The notes: a model not told the origin generated them from the sequence alone. Shown: positions 1 through 5,484, numbered from the stretch's first letter. The stretch: 7,518 bases of DNA from Pseudomonadota bacterium (GCA_023396465.1 JAEWWF010000030.1:1-7518); one strand, 5' to 3'. A program made the numbers and translations.

Positions 1-1
1 G

Positions 2-491
2 GCCGAGATTGATCTAGACGCTGCCTTGTGGCATCTGCCGCGAACACGAACAAAGGCAGGTCGGAATCACATAGTCCCGCTTTCTGCTGCCGCCATTATG
101 CTGTTGAAGAACCTGTCACAGTGCCGCGTCTGAGTTTGTCCTTAGCACTGATGGCCGCTCCCCGATTGGCGGGTATAGTAAGATCAAGAGCCGGCTCGAT
201 CGTGAGGTGAAAAAGGTGGCTGGAGAGGCAGGCGAGCAAGGACCTCTGCCGTGGCGCATACATGACCTCAGACGGACGGCGGCGACAGGCATGAGAAGGG
301 CAGGTGTTGATCTCCTGACGGTGAAAGCGGTTCTCAATCACGCGGAGGGCGCTGAAGATCGTGGCGTTACAGGGGCATATGATCGGTGGGAAGCTCTTCC
401 CGAGAAGCGCCGAGCCCTGGAGGATTGGGGGGCGCTAGTATCCGCGTGGGTTCCGGTGTTGAGCTTGCTGTCAGAAAGCGACGGGTTATGA
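2..491 (+). pseudogene. Tyrosine recombinase (phage-type integrase), C-terminal part, frameshifted
   Basis: This is the catalytic domain of a tyrosine site-specific recombinase, which would integrate or excise a mobile element through a covalent tyrosine-DNA link. It is read in two frames. Positions 2-130 give the beta-hairpin region with TKAGRNHIVPLS, whose Lys is the usual active-site lysine. After a TGA at 131-133 the reading continues in another frame from 132 with EFVLSTDGRSPIGGYSKIKS. That frame runs through IHDLRRTAATGM (box II His and Arg), AVLNHAEG (the later His) and GVTGAYDRW (nucleophile Tyr), and ends at the TGA 489-491. The homology moves smoothly from one frame to the other at about 120-132, so a small indel has broken the gene. 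The N-terminal domain and first catalytic Arg lie outside the window. A GTG at 207 could restart translation but would yield only a fragment. It is probably a decayed island or prophage integrase. Family is certain; inactivity is inferred. Confidence 0.85.
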
Positions 492-543
492 TGCTACGGG
501 TGGCAGAGAAGGTCAGTGTCTCTAAGGTTGGGAGTATGAGAGC

Positions 544-1104
544 ATGTCTAAAATCATCAGCCCTCTGATCGCTGCGGCAGCGTTTTGGCTTACGGTATCA
601 GCTGGCGCGACCAGCGGCCTCGCAGGTAGCGGTGGAAGCCTATCGTCCGCCGTTCAGGACCACGGTATCGACGCCTATCTCACGAAAACACGTATCGAAG
701 GGAAATTCCCTGAAGATCGAGCGCGTTACTTCGAGCTTGCTGCAAATATGGTCATGGCGTACGCCGAACTAGCGGGCGCTCTGGAATCATGTATCAACCA
801 GCCGCCCGATGATGTCCAGAAAACGTTAGCAATGTATATCAGTATGTCGCGGCCTCCGCAGGATGTCCTTCGCCAGCTCGATGCCATTTGGGACCGAGGC
901 TATGCTCGGTACGCGAGAACAGATTGTATCGGGCCGCAGCGAGTGCAGCTGATAGACGCCACTGTCGGTTCATCAACCACCGAGTTCCGACGGTATGGAT
1001 GCCTTGCCTCGTGGTATTACGAAAATCCTTGGACCGGGGGTGCCCCTATAGTGCCAGAGCTTATTTCTCGTGAGCAGCATTCGGAGAACTGCTCGAAGTT
1101 CTAG
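544..1104 (+). CDS. Exported protein of unknown function with four cysteines (186 aa)
   Basis: I do not recognise this protein. The start ATG at 544 has GGAG at 531-534, nine bases upstream. The N-terminus looks like a Sec signal peptide: Lys3, a hydrophobic stretch at about residues 7-20, then small residues with possible cleavage after AGA (22) or GLA (27). The mature part is mainly helical and polar, with four cysteines at 83, 128, 153 and 183. That is an even number and could form two disulfides in the periplasm. Residues 150-165 are rich in aromatics (RYGCLASWYYENPW). It lies between a broken integrase and a convergent resolvase, so it is best read as cargo of a mobile region. Its codon use is less GC-biased than that of the polysaccharide genes further right. 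It is a real gene judging by the signal peptide, ribosome site and length. Function is unknown; a secreted inhibitor or envelope protein is only a guess. Confidence 0.7.
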   Translation: MSKIISPLIAAAAFWLTVSAGATSGLAGSGGSLSSAVQDHGIDAYLTKTRIEGKFPEDRARYFELAANMVMAYAELAGALESCINQPPDDVQKTLAMYISMSRPPQDVLRQLDAIWDRGYARYARTDCIGPQRVQLIDATVGSSTTEFRRYGCLASWYYENPWTGGAPIVPELISREQHSENCSKF

Positions 1105-1141
1105 TAGCAATGCATCGGGGCGGAATGGTTCGGTTCACCTT

Positions 1142-1690
1142 TCAGGAGGTATGTGCAAGAAGTCGATAAACGGAGGCGCGCCCGATGCCGAGGGTGGCAG
1201 CTATCTCGGTTGCGCCCATACCTTCCGCCCTCATTCTCCGTACTGCAGTGGCGTCGATCGATGGCTTGCGACCCTTGTAGATACCGTCGGCTTTTGCACG
1301 GGCAATTCCCTCCATTTGGCGCTCCCGCCGCAGGTTTGTCTCAAACTCTGCAAAAACTCCGAGCATATCGAGGAAGGCCTTACCCGCTGCGGTTCTGGTG
1401 TCGATTGGCTGTTCTGTCGCCTTCAGTTCAACGCCCTTGGTTTGAAGTTCCCTGACGATGTCTTGAAGGTCGCCGATAGACCGGGCGAGGCGGTCAATCC
1501 GGGTAACCATGAGCGTGTCGCCAGCGCGCAAAAACTGCATCAGGGTGTCCAGCTCAATCCGGCCTTCGCGCTTAGTGCCGGTGAACTTCTCGGCTCGCAC
1601 GGTCTGACAACCGGCCAGCGTCAGCGCCTCCACCTGAGCCGTGAGGTCTTGGTCCGTGGTGGACACGCGTGCATACCCGTACGCCGCCAT
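1142..1690 (-). CDS. Serine recombinase, resolvase/invertase family (182 aa)
   Basis: This is a complete small serine recombinase that would cut and rejoin DNA at paired sites, as Tn3-type resolvases and DNA invertases do. The N-terminal catalytic domain begins YGYARVSTTDQD with Arg8 and the nucleophile Ser10. The TRIDRLARS block at 63-71 supplies the conserved Arg64, Asp66 and Arg67. The long E helix follows at about 104-135 (FAEFETNLRRERQMEGIARA). After the GRKPS hinge (140-144) comes a C-terminal helix-turn-helix at about 147-180 (GATEIAATLGIGRASVYRLL) that reads the site. Length is normal for resolvases. The ATG at 1690 is preceded on the minus strand by GGAG about eight bases away. No transposase is visible nearby, so it is either a resolution module left from a transposon or a stand-alone resolvase of an island or plasmid. 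Repeated TGTC motifs upstream may be its target. Resolvase versus invertase cannot be settled from sequence alone. Confidence 0.95.
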   Translation of the reverse strand: MAAYGYARVSTTDQDLTAQVEALTLAGCQTVRAEKFTGTKREGRIELDTLMQFLRAGDTLMVTRIDRLARSIGDLQDIVRELQTKGVELKATEQPIDTRTAAGKAFLDMLGVFAEFETNLRRERQMEGIARAKADGIYKGRKPSIDATAVRRMRAEGMGATEIAATLGIGRASVYRLLAHTS

Positions 1691-1703
1691 CGTCCGTCTC
1701 CGT

Positions 1704-1797
1704 TGTCTCGTTTGGGTCTAGAGCCTCATCATCTAATGTCTCGGAAAGGGGGTGTCAATCCAAACAAGACACGGAATCCCGTGGTTCAGGTGTCTCA
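1704..1797. promoter_or_regulatory. Candidate resolvase recombination site (res-like) with repeated TGTC motifs
   Basis: Directly upstream of the resolvase start lie TGTCTCG at 1704-1710, TGTCTCG at 1737-1743 (33 bases, about three helical turns, later) and TGTCTCA at 1791-1797. Between them is an inverted pair, GTGTC at 1752-1756 and GACAC at 1768-1772, spanning 21 bp. CACGG-aatc-CCGTG (1770-1783) forms a further small dyad. Resolvase sites of the Tn3 group are arrays of inverted TGTC-type half-sites next to the resolvase gene, so position and motif agree. The exact three-subsite architecture is not clean, and binding is inferred. Such a site would also overlap the resolvase promoter and allow autorepression. 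Confidence 0.4.
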
Positions 1798-1862
1798 CCG
1801 GATCGTATCGTATGGGTATACCCCAGCGAAACGCTAGGTGCGCGCACTCTGTGCCCTTAGGT

Positions 1863-2093
1863 TCTTGCTTTTCCAGGGCCGCGAGATGGGTAGCCTCAAT
1901 TCGGAACAAACCAACTCCGGTCCGATCCGAGACTAATTTCATCAACGCCCTCTTTCCACCGTCGGAGCGGCGCTGCGGCAGCAGTGCGCCGCGATCTACT
2001 TCCCTCTTCCTCTTCGTACCGGAGGCCGGGGGCATTTTATCCGGCGCCGATGTTCTCGTGGATGTAGACCCTCCGTGCGAAGGGCGCTGCTGA
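1863..2093 (+). pseudogene. Possible decayed C-terminal fragment of a short-chain dehydrogenase
   Basis: One plus-strand frame reads SRAARWVASIRN, then PTPVRSETNFINALF, then RRCG, SLFLFVPEAGG and ILSGADVLVD before the TGA at 2091-2093. The order resembles the C-terminal third of short-chain dehydrogenases/reductases. There the helix after the catalytic Tyr-Lys leads to IRVN, PG-V-T, RRxG, a LFLAS-like helix and the ITGADLLVDGG ending. The catalytic Tyr-x-x-x-Lys and the N-terminal nucleotide-binding part are absent, no start or ribosome site fits, and the Gly-Gly at the end is replaced by Val-Asp. I read it as a relic rather than a gene. The resemblance is by eye and could be chance in an open frame. 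Confidence 0.35.
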
Positions 2094-2293
2094 TTGATGC
2101 GGCAAGGGGGGGCACGGAGGGGCACCCACCCCTACTCACCACTGTGTATGTGCTCAAGCCGTATTTTTCGAAATCCAGCGATGTACAAATAAGTTCCAGA
2201 TAAGTATGAGGCGCTGCGTTAGGCGCGGAATTTTAATGTTCCATCTCTTTATTCGTACATTTTGCATTTCAATTTCACTCATGATTTGTAGAA

Positions 2294-2317
2294 CTCCATG
2301 TATCGCCCAACATGGAG
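2294..2317 (+). promoter_or_regulatory. Stem-loop covering the ribosome binding site of the 128-aa gene
   Basis: CTCCATG (2294-2300) and CATGGAG (2311-2317) form a perfect seven-base-pair stem with a ten-base loop. The 3' arm contains most of the GGAGGA ribosome site (2314-2319) that serves the ATG at 2326. If folded in the mRNA, the stem would hide the ribosome site and lower translation until melted or bound by a factor. The pairing is seen directly; the regulatory role is inferred. Confidence 0.4.
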
Positions 2318-2325
2318 GAACCATT

Positions 2326-2712
2326 ATGAAGAAGAGCGAACACTTTACGAACCTCGATCAGCCGTCTCTTTTAGATGGCGAGTATCTTGCCCGTATGCGC
2401 CGCAATCGCGGCTGTGCTCCACTCTTCGGCTACATCGAAGACCCGTCGGACAAGTCCGCAATCGTTGCAGTGCCTAGCCAGCTTGAGCTACTGCGAGAAG
2501 CCTTGCAGTACGTACAGAGCGGTTACAGTCTACGAAGGGCTGCTGACTGGCTGTCCTTCCACACCGGACGGAAGATGATGCCAAACCAATTACGCCTGCG
2601 CCTTATCCGTGAAGAGCACCTACAGAAGCAGCGGCGCAAACTAATGGCGCTTGAGGAAAAGGCCAACGTTGAACCACTCCGTGCTGTCGACGGAGACAAA
2701 GTACATGACTAA
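2326..2712 (+). CDS. Small protein with recombinase/terminase-like helical domain (128 aa)
   Basis: Function is not established. I chose ATG 2326 over an in-frame ATG at 2206 because GGAGGA at 2314-2319 is spaced six bases before it, and because the upstream extension is AT-rich and unlike the rest. The core at about residues 33-97 reads LFGYIEDP, then AIVAVPSQLELLREALQYV, then SGYSLRRAADWLSFHTGR. This order (FGY, a polar loop, VPxxxE, a helix, GYSLRxxAxWL) is the pattern of the linker/DNA-binding 'Recombinase' domain of large serine recombinases, and also of some small phage DNA-packaging proteins. No catalytic domain is attached. Residues 93-116 form a charged, Lys/Arg/Glu-rich helix (EEHLQKQRRKLMALEEK) that may be a coiled coil or bind nucleic acid. 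It overlaps the next gene by eight bases, so the two are translationally coupled. It most likely is a DNA-binding accessory protein of the module that includes the HUH protein. Confidence 0.6.
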   Translation: MKKSEHFTNLDQPSLLDGEYLARMRRNRGCAPLFGYIEDPSDKSAIVAVPSQLELLREALQYVQSGYSLRRAADWLSFHTGRKMMPNQLRLRLIREEHLQKQRRKLMALEEKANVEPLRAVDGDKVHD

Positions 2713-3043
2713 CGTGACTTGGATAGGATTGCCCCCGCCGGAGGCCGCTGTAACAGTGTACGCCACGCCTAATGGTCACGGTTGCGTCGGCTACACGGAA
2801 GCCGAACGGATCGGTAATTCAAGCTCGCTTTCCGGCCTGTACGCTTACGTCAGACGGCAGCACAGTAAGCCCGTGGCAATCGTCCTGCCTGACTTGGAAG
2901 CCGCCCTACGGCTCCACGACAGTCAGACCTCAGAGCTTGTCTTTCGCCGCATGTACGTGGGCTATACTCATGCGCTACCCGCACCGCCTCCGCTCGATCC
3001 CGAGCTAGCCGCAATCGAAGACCTCCTTGCGGACCTCGGCTGA
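2705..3043 (+). CDS. Hypothetical protein (112 aa)
   Basis: I do not recognise this protein. ATG 2705 is preferred over an in-frame ATG at 2651 because GGAG at 2692-2695 lies nine bases upstream. That start also gives the short ATGACTAA overlap with the previous stop, typical of coupled genes. There is no signal peptide or membrane segment. Residues 1-35 look like beta strands (MTNVTWIGLPPPEAAVTVYA). Residues 42-50 hold the SLSGLYAYVRR segment, and 55-70 read KPVAIVLPDLEAALRL, a strand followed by a helix. The C-terminus is a Pro-rich linker (LPAPPPLDPE) followed by an acidic helix (LAAIEDLLADLG) that could be an interaction tail. Length, coupling and codon use support a real cytoplasmic protein. 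Working together with the 128-aa neighbour is inferred from the overlap only. Confidence 0.6.
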   Translation: MTNVTWIGLPPPEAAVTVYATPNGHGCVGYTEAERIGNSSSLSGLYAYVRRQHSKPVAIVLPDLEAALRLHDSQTSELVFRRMYVGYTHALPAPPPLDPELAAIEDLLADLG

Positions 3044-3177
3044 CGGCACTACCTCTGCTTTACTGACTCGCCAAAAGATTCAGGTTTTTGTCCTAGTTTG
3101 GGAAAAGGCCACCGCCTCAAGCTCCCATCGTTGAAGGCTTGTCGGGCGCCATATCAGGTAAACAAGGCGATATCACC

Positions 3178-3193
3178 GTAATATATATATTAC
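3178..3193. repeat. Perfect 16-bp AT palindrome upstream of the HUH-protein gene
   Basis: GTAATATATATATTAC is its own reverse complement and sits 24 bases before the ATG at 3218, inside a short AT-rich patch within otherwise mixed-composition DNA. It could be an operator for a dimeric repressor, a promoter element, or an easily melted or cruciform origin sequence nicked by the HUH protein. The palindrome is directly visible; none of these roles is demonstrated. Confidence 0.5.
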
Positions 3194-3217
3194 CCGTATT
3201 AATTAGGAACTTTGCCC

Positions 3218-3865
3218 ATGCCCGTTTCTCATATTCTCAGCCCTCGGCAGGTTCGGGAGCTTATAAACTCTCATGCATTTGCGGAATACACTGGCCTTCC
3301 ACTAACTGCGGTCGTCACGATCCGCTGGCAAGATACCGTGGGCTGGCGCGACTCCCTCTTTCAGCCGCGAATGACCCACCTGACCCATAGCATGGGGCGC
3401 TGGCTCAGCTATGAAGCCGGTGTTCCGCCCGTCTATCAGTGGATCGCAGAGAACACGCCCTTCAACCCGAGCAGCCAGAACCATGGGTTACACGCTCACA
3501 TGCGGGTCCATGTGCCGTTTCCTGCGATCTGGGACTTCATCCGCGCCTTTCCTCAGTGGGTGGCCGGAGCTAAGGATCGCCCCAACATCATATTCTTCAG
3601 CGGCGGAGAGCACCCATTCCGCGCTTCCCGACGCGCGCGCATTGGCACTCTGAAATACTACCTGAAGGGGGCTGGCGCCATGGTTCGCAATCAGCTTGGC
3701 ATTGATGATCGCGGGCCGCAGGGCATCATCTACGGCCAACGGTGCCGCGTGTCCCACTCCATCGGTCGTGAGGCTCGCGGGAAAGCAGGCTTTCAGAACC
3801 TTCACGCTTGGCCCGACCTTCGGAACGTCTTATGGCCCGAGGAAGCTGTGGCTCAAGCTGCATAA
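3218..3865 (+). CDS. HUH-endonuclease-type replication/mobilisation protein (215 aa)
   Basis: This is probably a rolling-circle-type Rep or relaxase-like nuclease that nicks one DNA strand and stays linked through a tyrosine. A first core strand at about residues 30-37 (TAVVTIRW) is followed by a helical stretch. The HUH motif is at 90-99 (GLHAHMRVHV), with His92 and His94 as metal ligands. The Tyr motif is at 144-152 (TLKYYLKGA), where Tyr147 or Tyr148 would be the nucleophile and Lys150 the accompanying base. A C-terminal block RGPQGIIYGQRCRVSHSIG (165-183) matches, from memory, a conserved tail in HUH-like hypothetical proteins of alphaproteobacterial plasmids and islands. ATG 3218 is preferred over the TTG at 3212 because AGGA (3205-3208) is then nine bases away. 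The gene sits between an AT palindrome and strong hairpins, as expected of a protein acting near its own gene. No helicase domain is present. The fold call is by motif only; activity is inferred. Confidence 0.65.
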   Translation: MPVSHILSPRQVRELINSHAFAEYTGLPLTAVVTIRWQDTVGWRDSLFQPRMTHLTHSMGRWLSYEAGVPPVYQWIAENTPFNPSSQNHGLHAHMRVHVPFPAIWDFIRAFPQWVAGAKDRPNIIFFSGGEHPFRASRRARIGTLKYYLKGAGAMVRNQLGIDDRGPQGIIYGQRCRVSHSIGREARGKAGFQNLHAWPDLRNVLWPEEAVAQAA

Positions 3866-3870
3866 AGGGT

Positions 3871-3906
3871 GAGCGCCCCGCTGCGGCAGCAGAGCGGGGC
3901 ACTCTC
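3871..3906 (+). terminator. Hairpin just after the HUH-protein gene, terminator-like
   Basis: GCCCCGCT (3875-3882) pairs perfectly with AGCGGGGC (3893-3900) around a ten-base loop. The stem extends by GAG/CTC beyond one C-A mismatch. It begins six bases after the TAA. There is no clear T-run behind it, so it is either a weak intrinsic terminator or an mRNA 3'-end-protecting or origin-type structure. Confidence 0.5.
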
Positions 3907-3938
3907 CCATTACACGACACCTGTTGCGGCACAGATAA

Positions 3939-3974
3939 GGGCGCGATGCCAGACCTTCGGGTTTGCTCGCGCCC
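3939..3974 (+). repeat. Strong stem-loop with UUCG tetraloop
   Basis: GGGCGCGA (3939-3946) pairs perfectly with TCGCGCCC (3967-3974). After a small internal loop, an inner stem (3950-3955 with 3960-3965, one G-U pair) closes on TTCG (3956-3959), giving the very stable C(UUCG)G cap in plus-strand RNA. In that direction it is followed by AAAGTTTG, not a T-run. On the minus strand it is followed by TTATCTGT. It may be a terminator, a small structured RNA or a single-strand origin element; the sequence does not say which. Confidence 0.5.
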
Positions 3975-4321
3975 AAAGTTTGTACGCGAGGTAGGTCGCG
4001 AACCTGTGACGAATCATCCAGACCCTCATACAGAGTCGACGCTAGGGGGGCTAAATCGCGTCAGGATGAACTTTGGCGGCTCCGGCTGCCCGGCGTGCCC
4101 CTACCTGCTAATCGCGCCGTGCGGCCTCTGTGGGCGCTTTCTCGATTCGCTTCGCGGTCTGGCTGGCAGCCCTTGCATAGGCGTTGCAAGAGTGCGATCC
4201 TCTTTAAGCCCTTGTTCCGCAAGCCGTTTTGGTATGGCGACGGTTCAAAATTGGACAGAGTTGCCTGTGGCAGCTGCAAGGTTCAACGTCTTCCTACAGG
4301 GCATTGAGAATACATCGGAAA

Positions 4322-4342
4322 CGTGGTGCCCCCGTGGTGCCC
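4322..4342. repeat. Ten-base tandem direct repeat CGTGGTGCCC
   Basis: CGTGGTGCCC occurs at 4322-4331 and again at 4333-4342, one base apart. Its TGGTGCC part is also the complement of the tRNA-Thr 3' end (4402-4408). This may be coincidence or trace of recombination at the tRNA end. Confidence 0.6.
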
Positions 4343-4401
4343 TGGAGCTTCGATGAGTAGGTAGGACCCTCTTGGTCATCCACCTAACCCATTGAAAAAT
4401 A

Positions 4402-4477
<76 letters not shown>

Positions 4478-4485
4478 GTGCCGTC

Positions 4486-4515
4486 TATATACGCGGCTCG
4501 CGGGCCACTTCGCAA
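4486..4515 (-). promoter_or_regulatory. Candidate promoter of the tRNA-Thr gene
   Basis: On the minus strand TTGCGA (4515-4510) is followed after 18 bases by TATATA (4491-4486), ending eight bases before the mature tRNA. Both hexamers match the sigma-70-type consensus at four of six positions, and the AT-rich -10 stands out in GC-rich DNA. Transcription would start almost at the mature 5' end. Confidence 0.45.
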
Positions 4516-4588
4516 CCATCTCCGGGAGGCGCCGACTCGGGTGGCCGGGGTGGCGGGATGGGAGGACGTGGAAATGCAGCCTATGGGG

Positions 4589-4615
4589 GTTTATCGAATA
4601 TCATTATTATCAATG
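4589..4615. promoter_or_regulatory. AT-rich patch upstream of the polysaccharide operon
   Basis: Around 4589-4615 the otherwise GC-rich intergenic DNA turns AT-rich, with TATC three times (4592, 4599 and 4608) and TATTAT at 4605-4610. It lies about 120-140 bases before the first gene of the operon and may carry its promoter or a regulator site. No good -35 partner is seen 16-18 bases upstream of TATTAT. Confidence 0.3.
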
Positions 4616-4731
4616 GATGTTGCCGTTGACGCCGCATTCCGATGTCCGTCCCGCGGGATTGATGTATTCGTTGCAGCTAGGGCGCGCATCGGGTAGCGAT
4701 GGTCGCAGGGCCGGCGGTGGAGCGGCGGGGC

Positions 4732-5484
4732 ATGCGGCGAGGGTGGCGAGCAATGGCGGCGGGGGTGGCGGCGGCCTGGGTCGCGGCGGTGCCCCCGGCC
4801 GGTGCCAGCGGCGGCGCGGAGGCCCTGTTCGCCACCGATCTGCCGCCCAACAGGGTGGTGGAGCAGGTGGTGACGGCGGTGATGCTGGAACCCGATCCGG
4901 CCTTGGCCCTGCTGCTGGTGAAGGCCGCAGCGCGGGCGCTGCCGGACCAGCCGGAGCACCTGACCGAACTGCTTGGGGCCGTCCTGTTGGTCCTGCCGGA
5001 GGAAGCCGCCCTGCGGCTGGCGCCGGCCGTGGTGGCCTCCCTGGCGGCGGCGGATGACGACTTGCGGCTGCTGCTGGCCGGGGCGGCAGCGGTGGTTCTG
5101 GGGCGGGAGACCGGTGATATCCTGGCCGCCGCCGGACGGTTCGCTGTCGCCGACGGGGCCGTCGGTGTGTCTGCCGCATCGACCGCCGCCGTCTCGCGTC
5201 CGGGAACGGTGGAGGTGGAGGCCCTGCCATGGCCGGTGATCGACCGGTGGCTGCGCGATCCCGCCAACACCGACCTATGGCTGATGGCCTTGCGGGATCT
5301 TCTGCCCTTCTTCTCCGCTGAGGATGTGGCGGTGCTTGCCGAGGCCTTCGGCATGACGGCGGAACAACTGGTGACGCTGCTGGTCGGCGTGCCGCCGGAG
5401 GTGGTGGTGGAGCCGGTGCCCATCGACATTCCGGTTCCGATCCCCATGCCACCCGACCCCGACGAGACCGCTAGTCCATGGTGA
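4732..5484 (+). CDS. Exported Ala/Leu-rich protein of unknown function, first gene of the polysaccharide operon (250 aa)
   Basis: I do not recognise this family. ATG 4732 is chosen over the in-frame ATG 4699 because GGAG (4719-4722) is nine bases upstream and because it gives a normal signal peptide. That peptide has MRRGWR, a hydrophobic core at about 8-20, and AGAS at 23-26 as a cleavage site. The mature protein is largely helical with Leu/Ala-rich stretches (about 41-70, 76-135 and 168-220). Repeated phrases such as LLLVKAAARALP, LLGAVLLVLPEEAA and LLLAGAAAVVLG suggest a helical-repeat layout. Residues 221-242 form a Pro/Val tail (EVVVEPVPIDIPVPIP and following) that could be an extended periplasmic or membrane-binding segment. 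It overlaps the outer-membrane gene by seven bases (ATGGTGA), so it is coupled to it. A periplasmic accessory of polysaccharide assembly is inferred from position only. The long minus-strand open frame here is a composition shadow. Confidence 0.65.
   Translation: MRRGWRAMAAGVAAAWVAAVPPAGASGGAEALFATDLPPNRVVEQVVTAVMLEPDPALALLLVKAAARALPDQPEHLTELLGAVLLVLPEEAALRLAPAVVASLAAADDDLRLLLAGAAAVVLGRETGDILAAAGRFAVADGAVGVSAASTAAVSRPGTVEVEALPWPVIDRWLRDPANTDLWLMALRDLLPFFSAEDVAVLAEAFGMTAEQLVTLLVGVPPEVVVEPVPIDIPVPIPMPPDPDETASPW

Larger units (their letters stand above)
1691..2325. other. Gene-poor stretch between the resolvase and the 128-aa gene
   Basis: No intact gene is supported here. The part next to the resolvase holds repeated TGTC motifs. 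The middle part contains a possible decayed dehydrogenase tail. Positions 2101-2130 are G- and C-tract rich, including AGGGG-CACCCA-CCCCT, a five-base-pair stem. About 2160-2310 is distinctly AT-rich and is the likely promoter region for the gene starting at 2326, although I find no convincing -35/-10 pair. An open frame on the minus strand covering 1733-2125 starts at GTG and has no recognisable motif; I do not treat it as a gene. Confidence 0.6.
3866..4401. other. Gene-free, hairpin-rich stretch between the HUH gene and the tRNA
   Basis: Open frames here (for example plus-strand 3963-4307 and minus-strand 4061-4279) contain no recognisable motif, ribosome site or domain, so I call no gene. 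The stretch holds two strong hairpins near its start and a ten-base direct repeat near 4330. It also holds an imperfect hairpin at 4358-4386 (TAGGT-a-GGA against TCC-ACCTA) that lies just downstream of the tRNA on the minus strand. It may be the untranslated end of the mobile region, including its attachment junction. Confidence 0.5.

Noticed and set aside
1070..1837. 255-codon plus-strand open frame opposite the resolvase
   Set aside because: The minus strand encodes a textbook serine resolvase over the same bases; this frame has no ribosome site or motif.
2101..2119. G-rich tract as a G-quadruplex
   Set aside because: The runs are uneven, with one of only two Gs, so a stable three-tier quadruplex is not supported.
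1733..2125. Minus-strand open frame of 130 codons starting at GTG
   Set aside because: It has no family resemblance, its amino acid use is Arg/Pro-heavy, and it overlaps the candidate resolvase site.
1142..2325. A complete Tn3-family transposon around the resolvase
   Set aside because: No transposase gene and no terminal inverted repeats of the Tn3 kind are visible in the window.
3182..3194. Resemblance of the palindrome to the TAATATTAC origin nonamer of eukaryotic single-stranded DNA viruses
   Set aside because: The match is partial (seven of nine at best) and is expected in any TA-repeat palindrome; the protein itself does not look like those viral Reps.
3808..4356. 182-codon plus-strand open frame overlapping the end of the HUH gene
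   Set aside because: It runs through two strong hairpins, has no ribosome site, and reads as low-information sequence.
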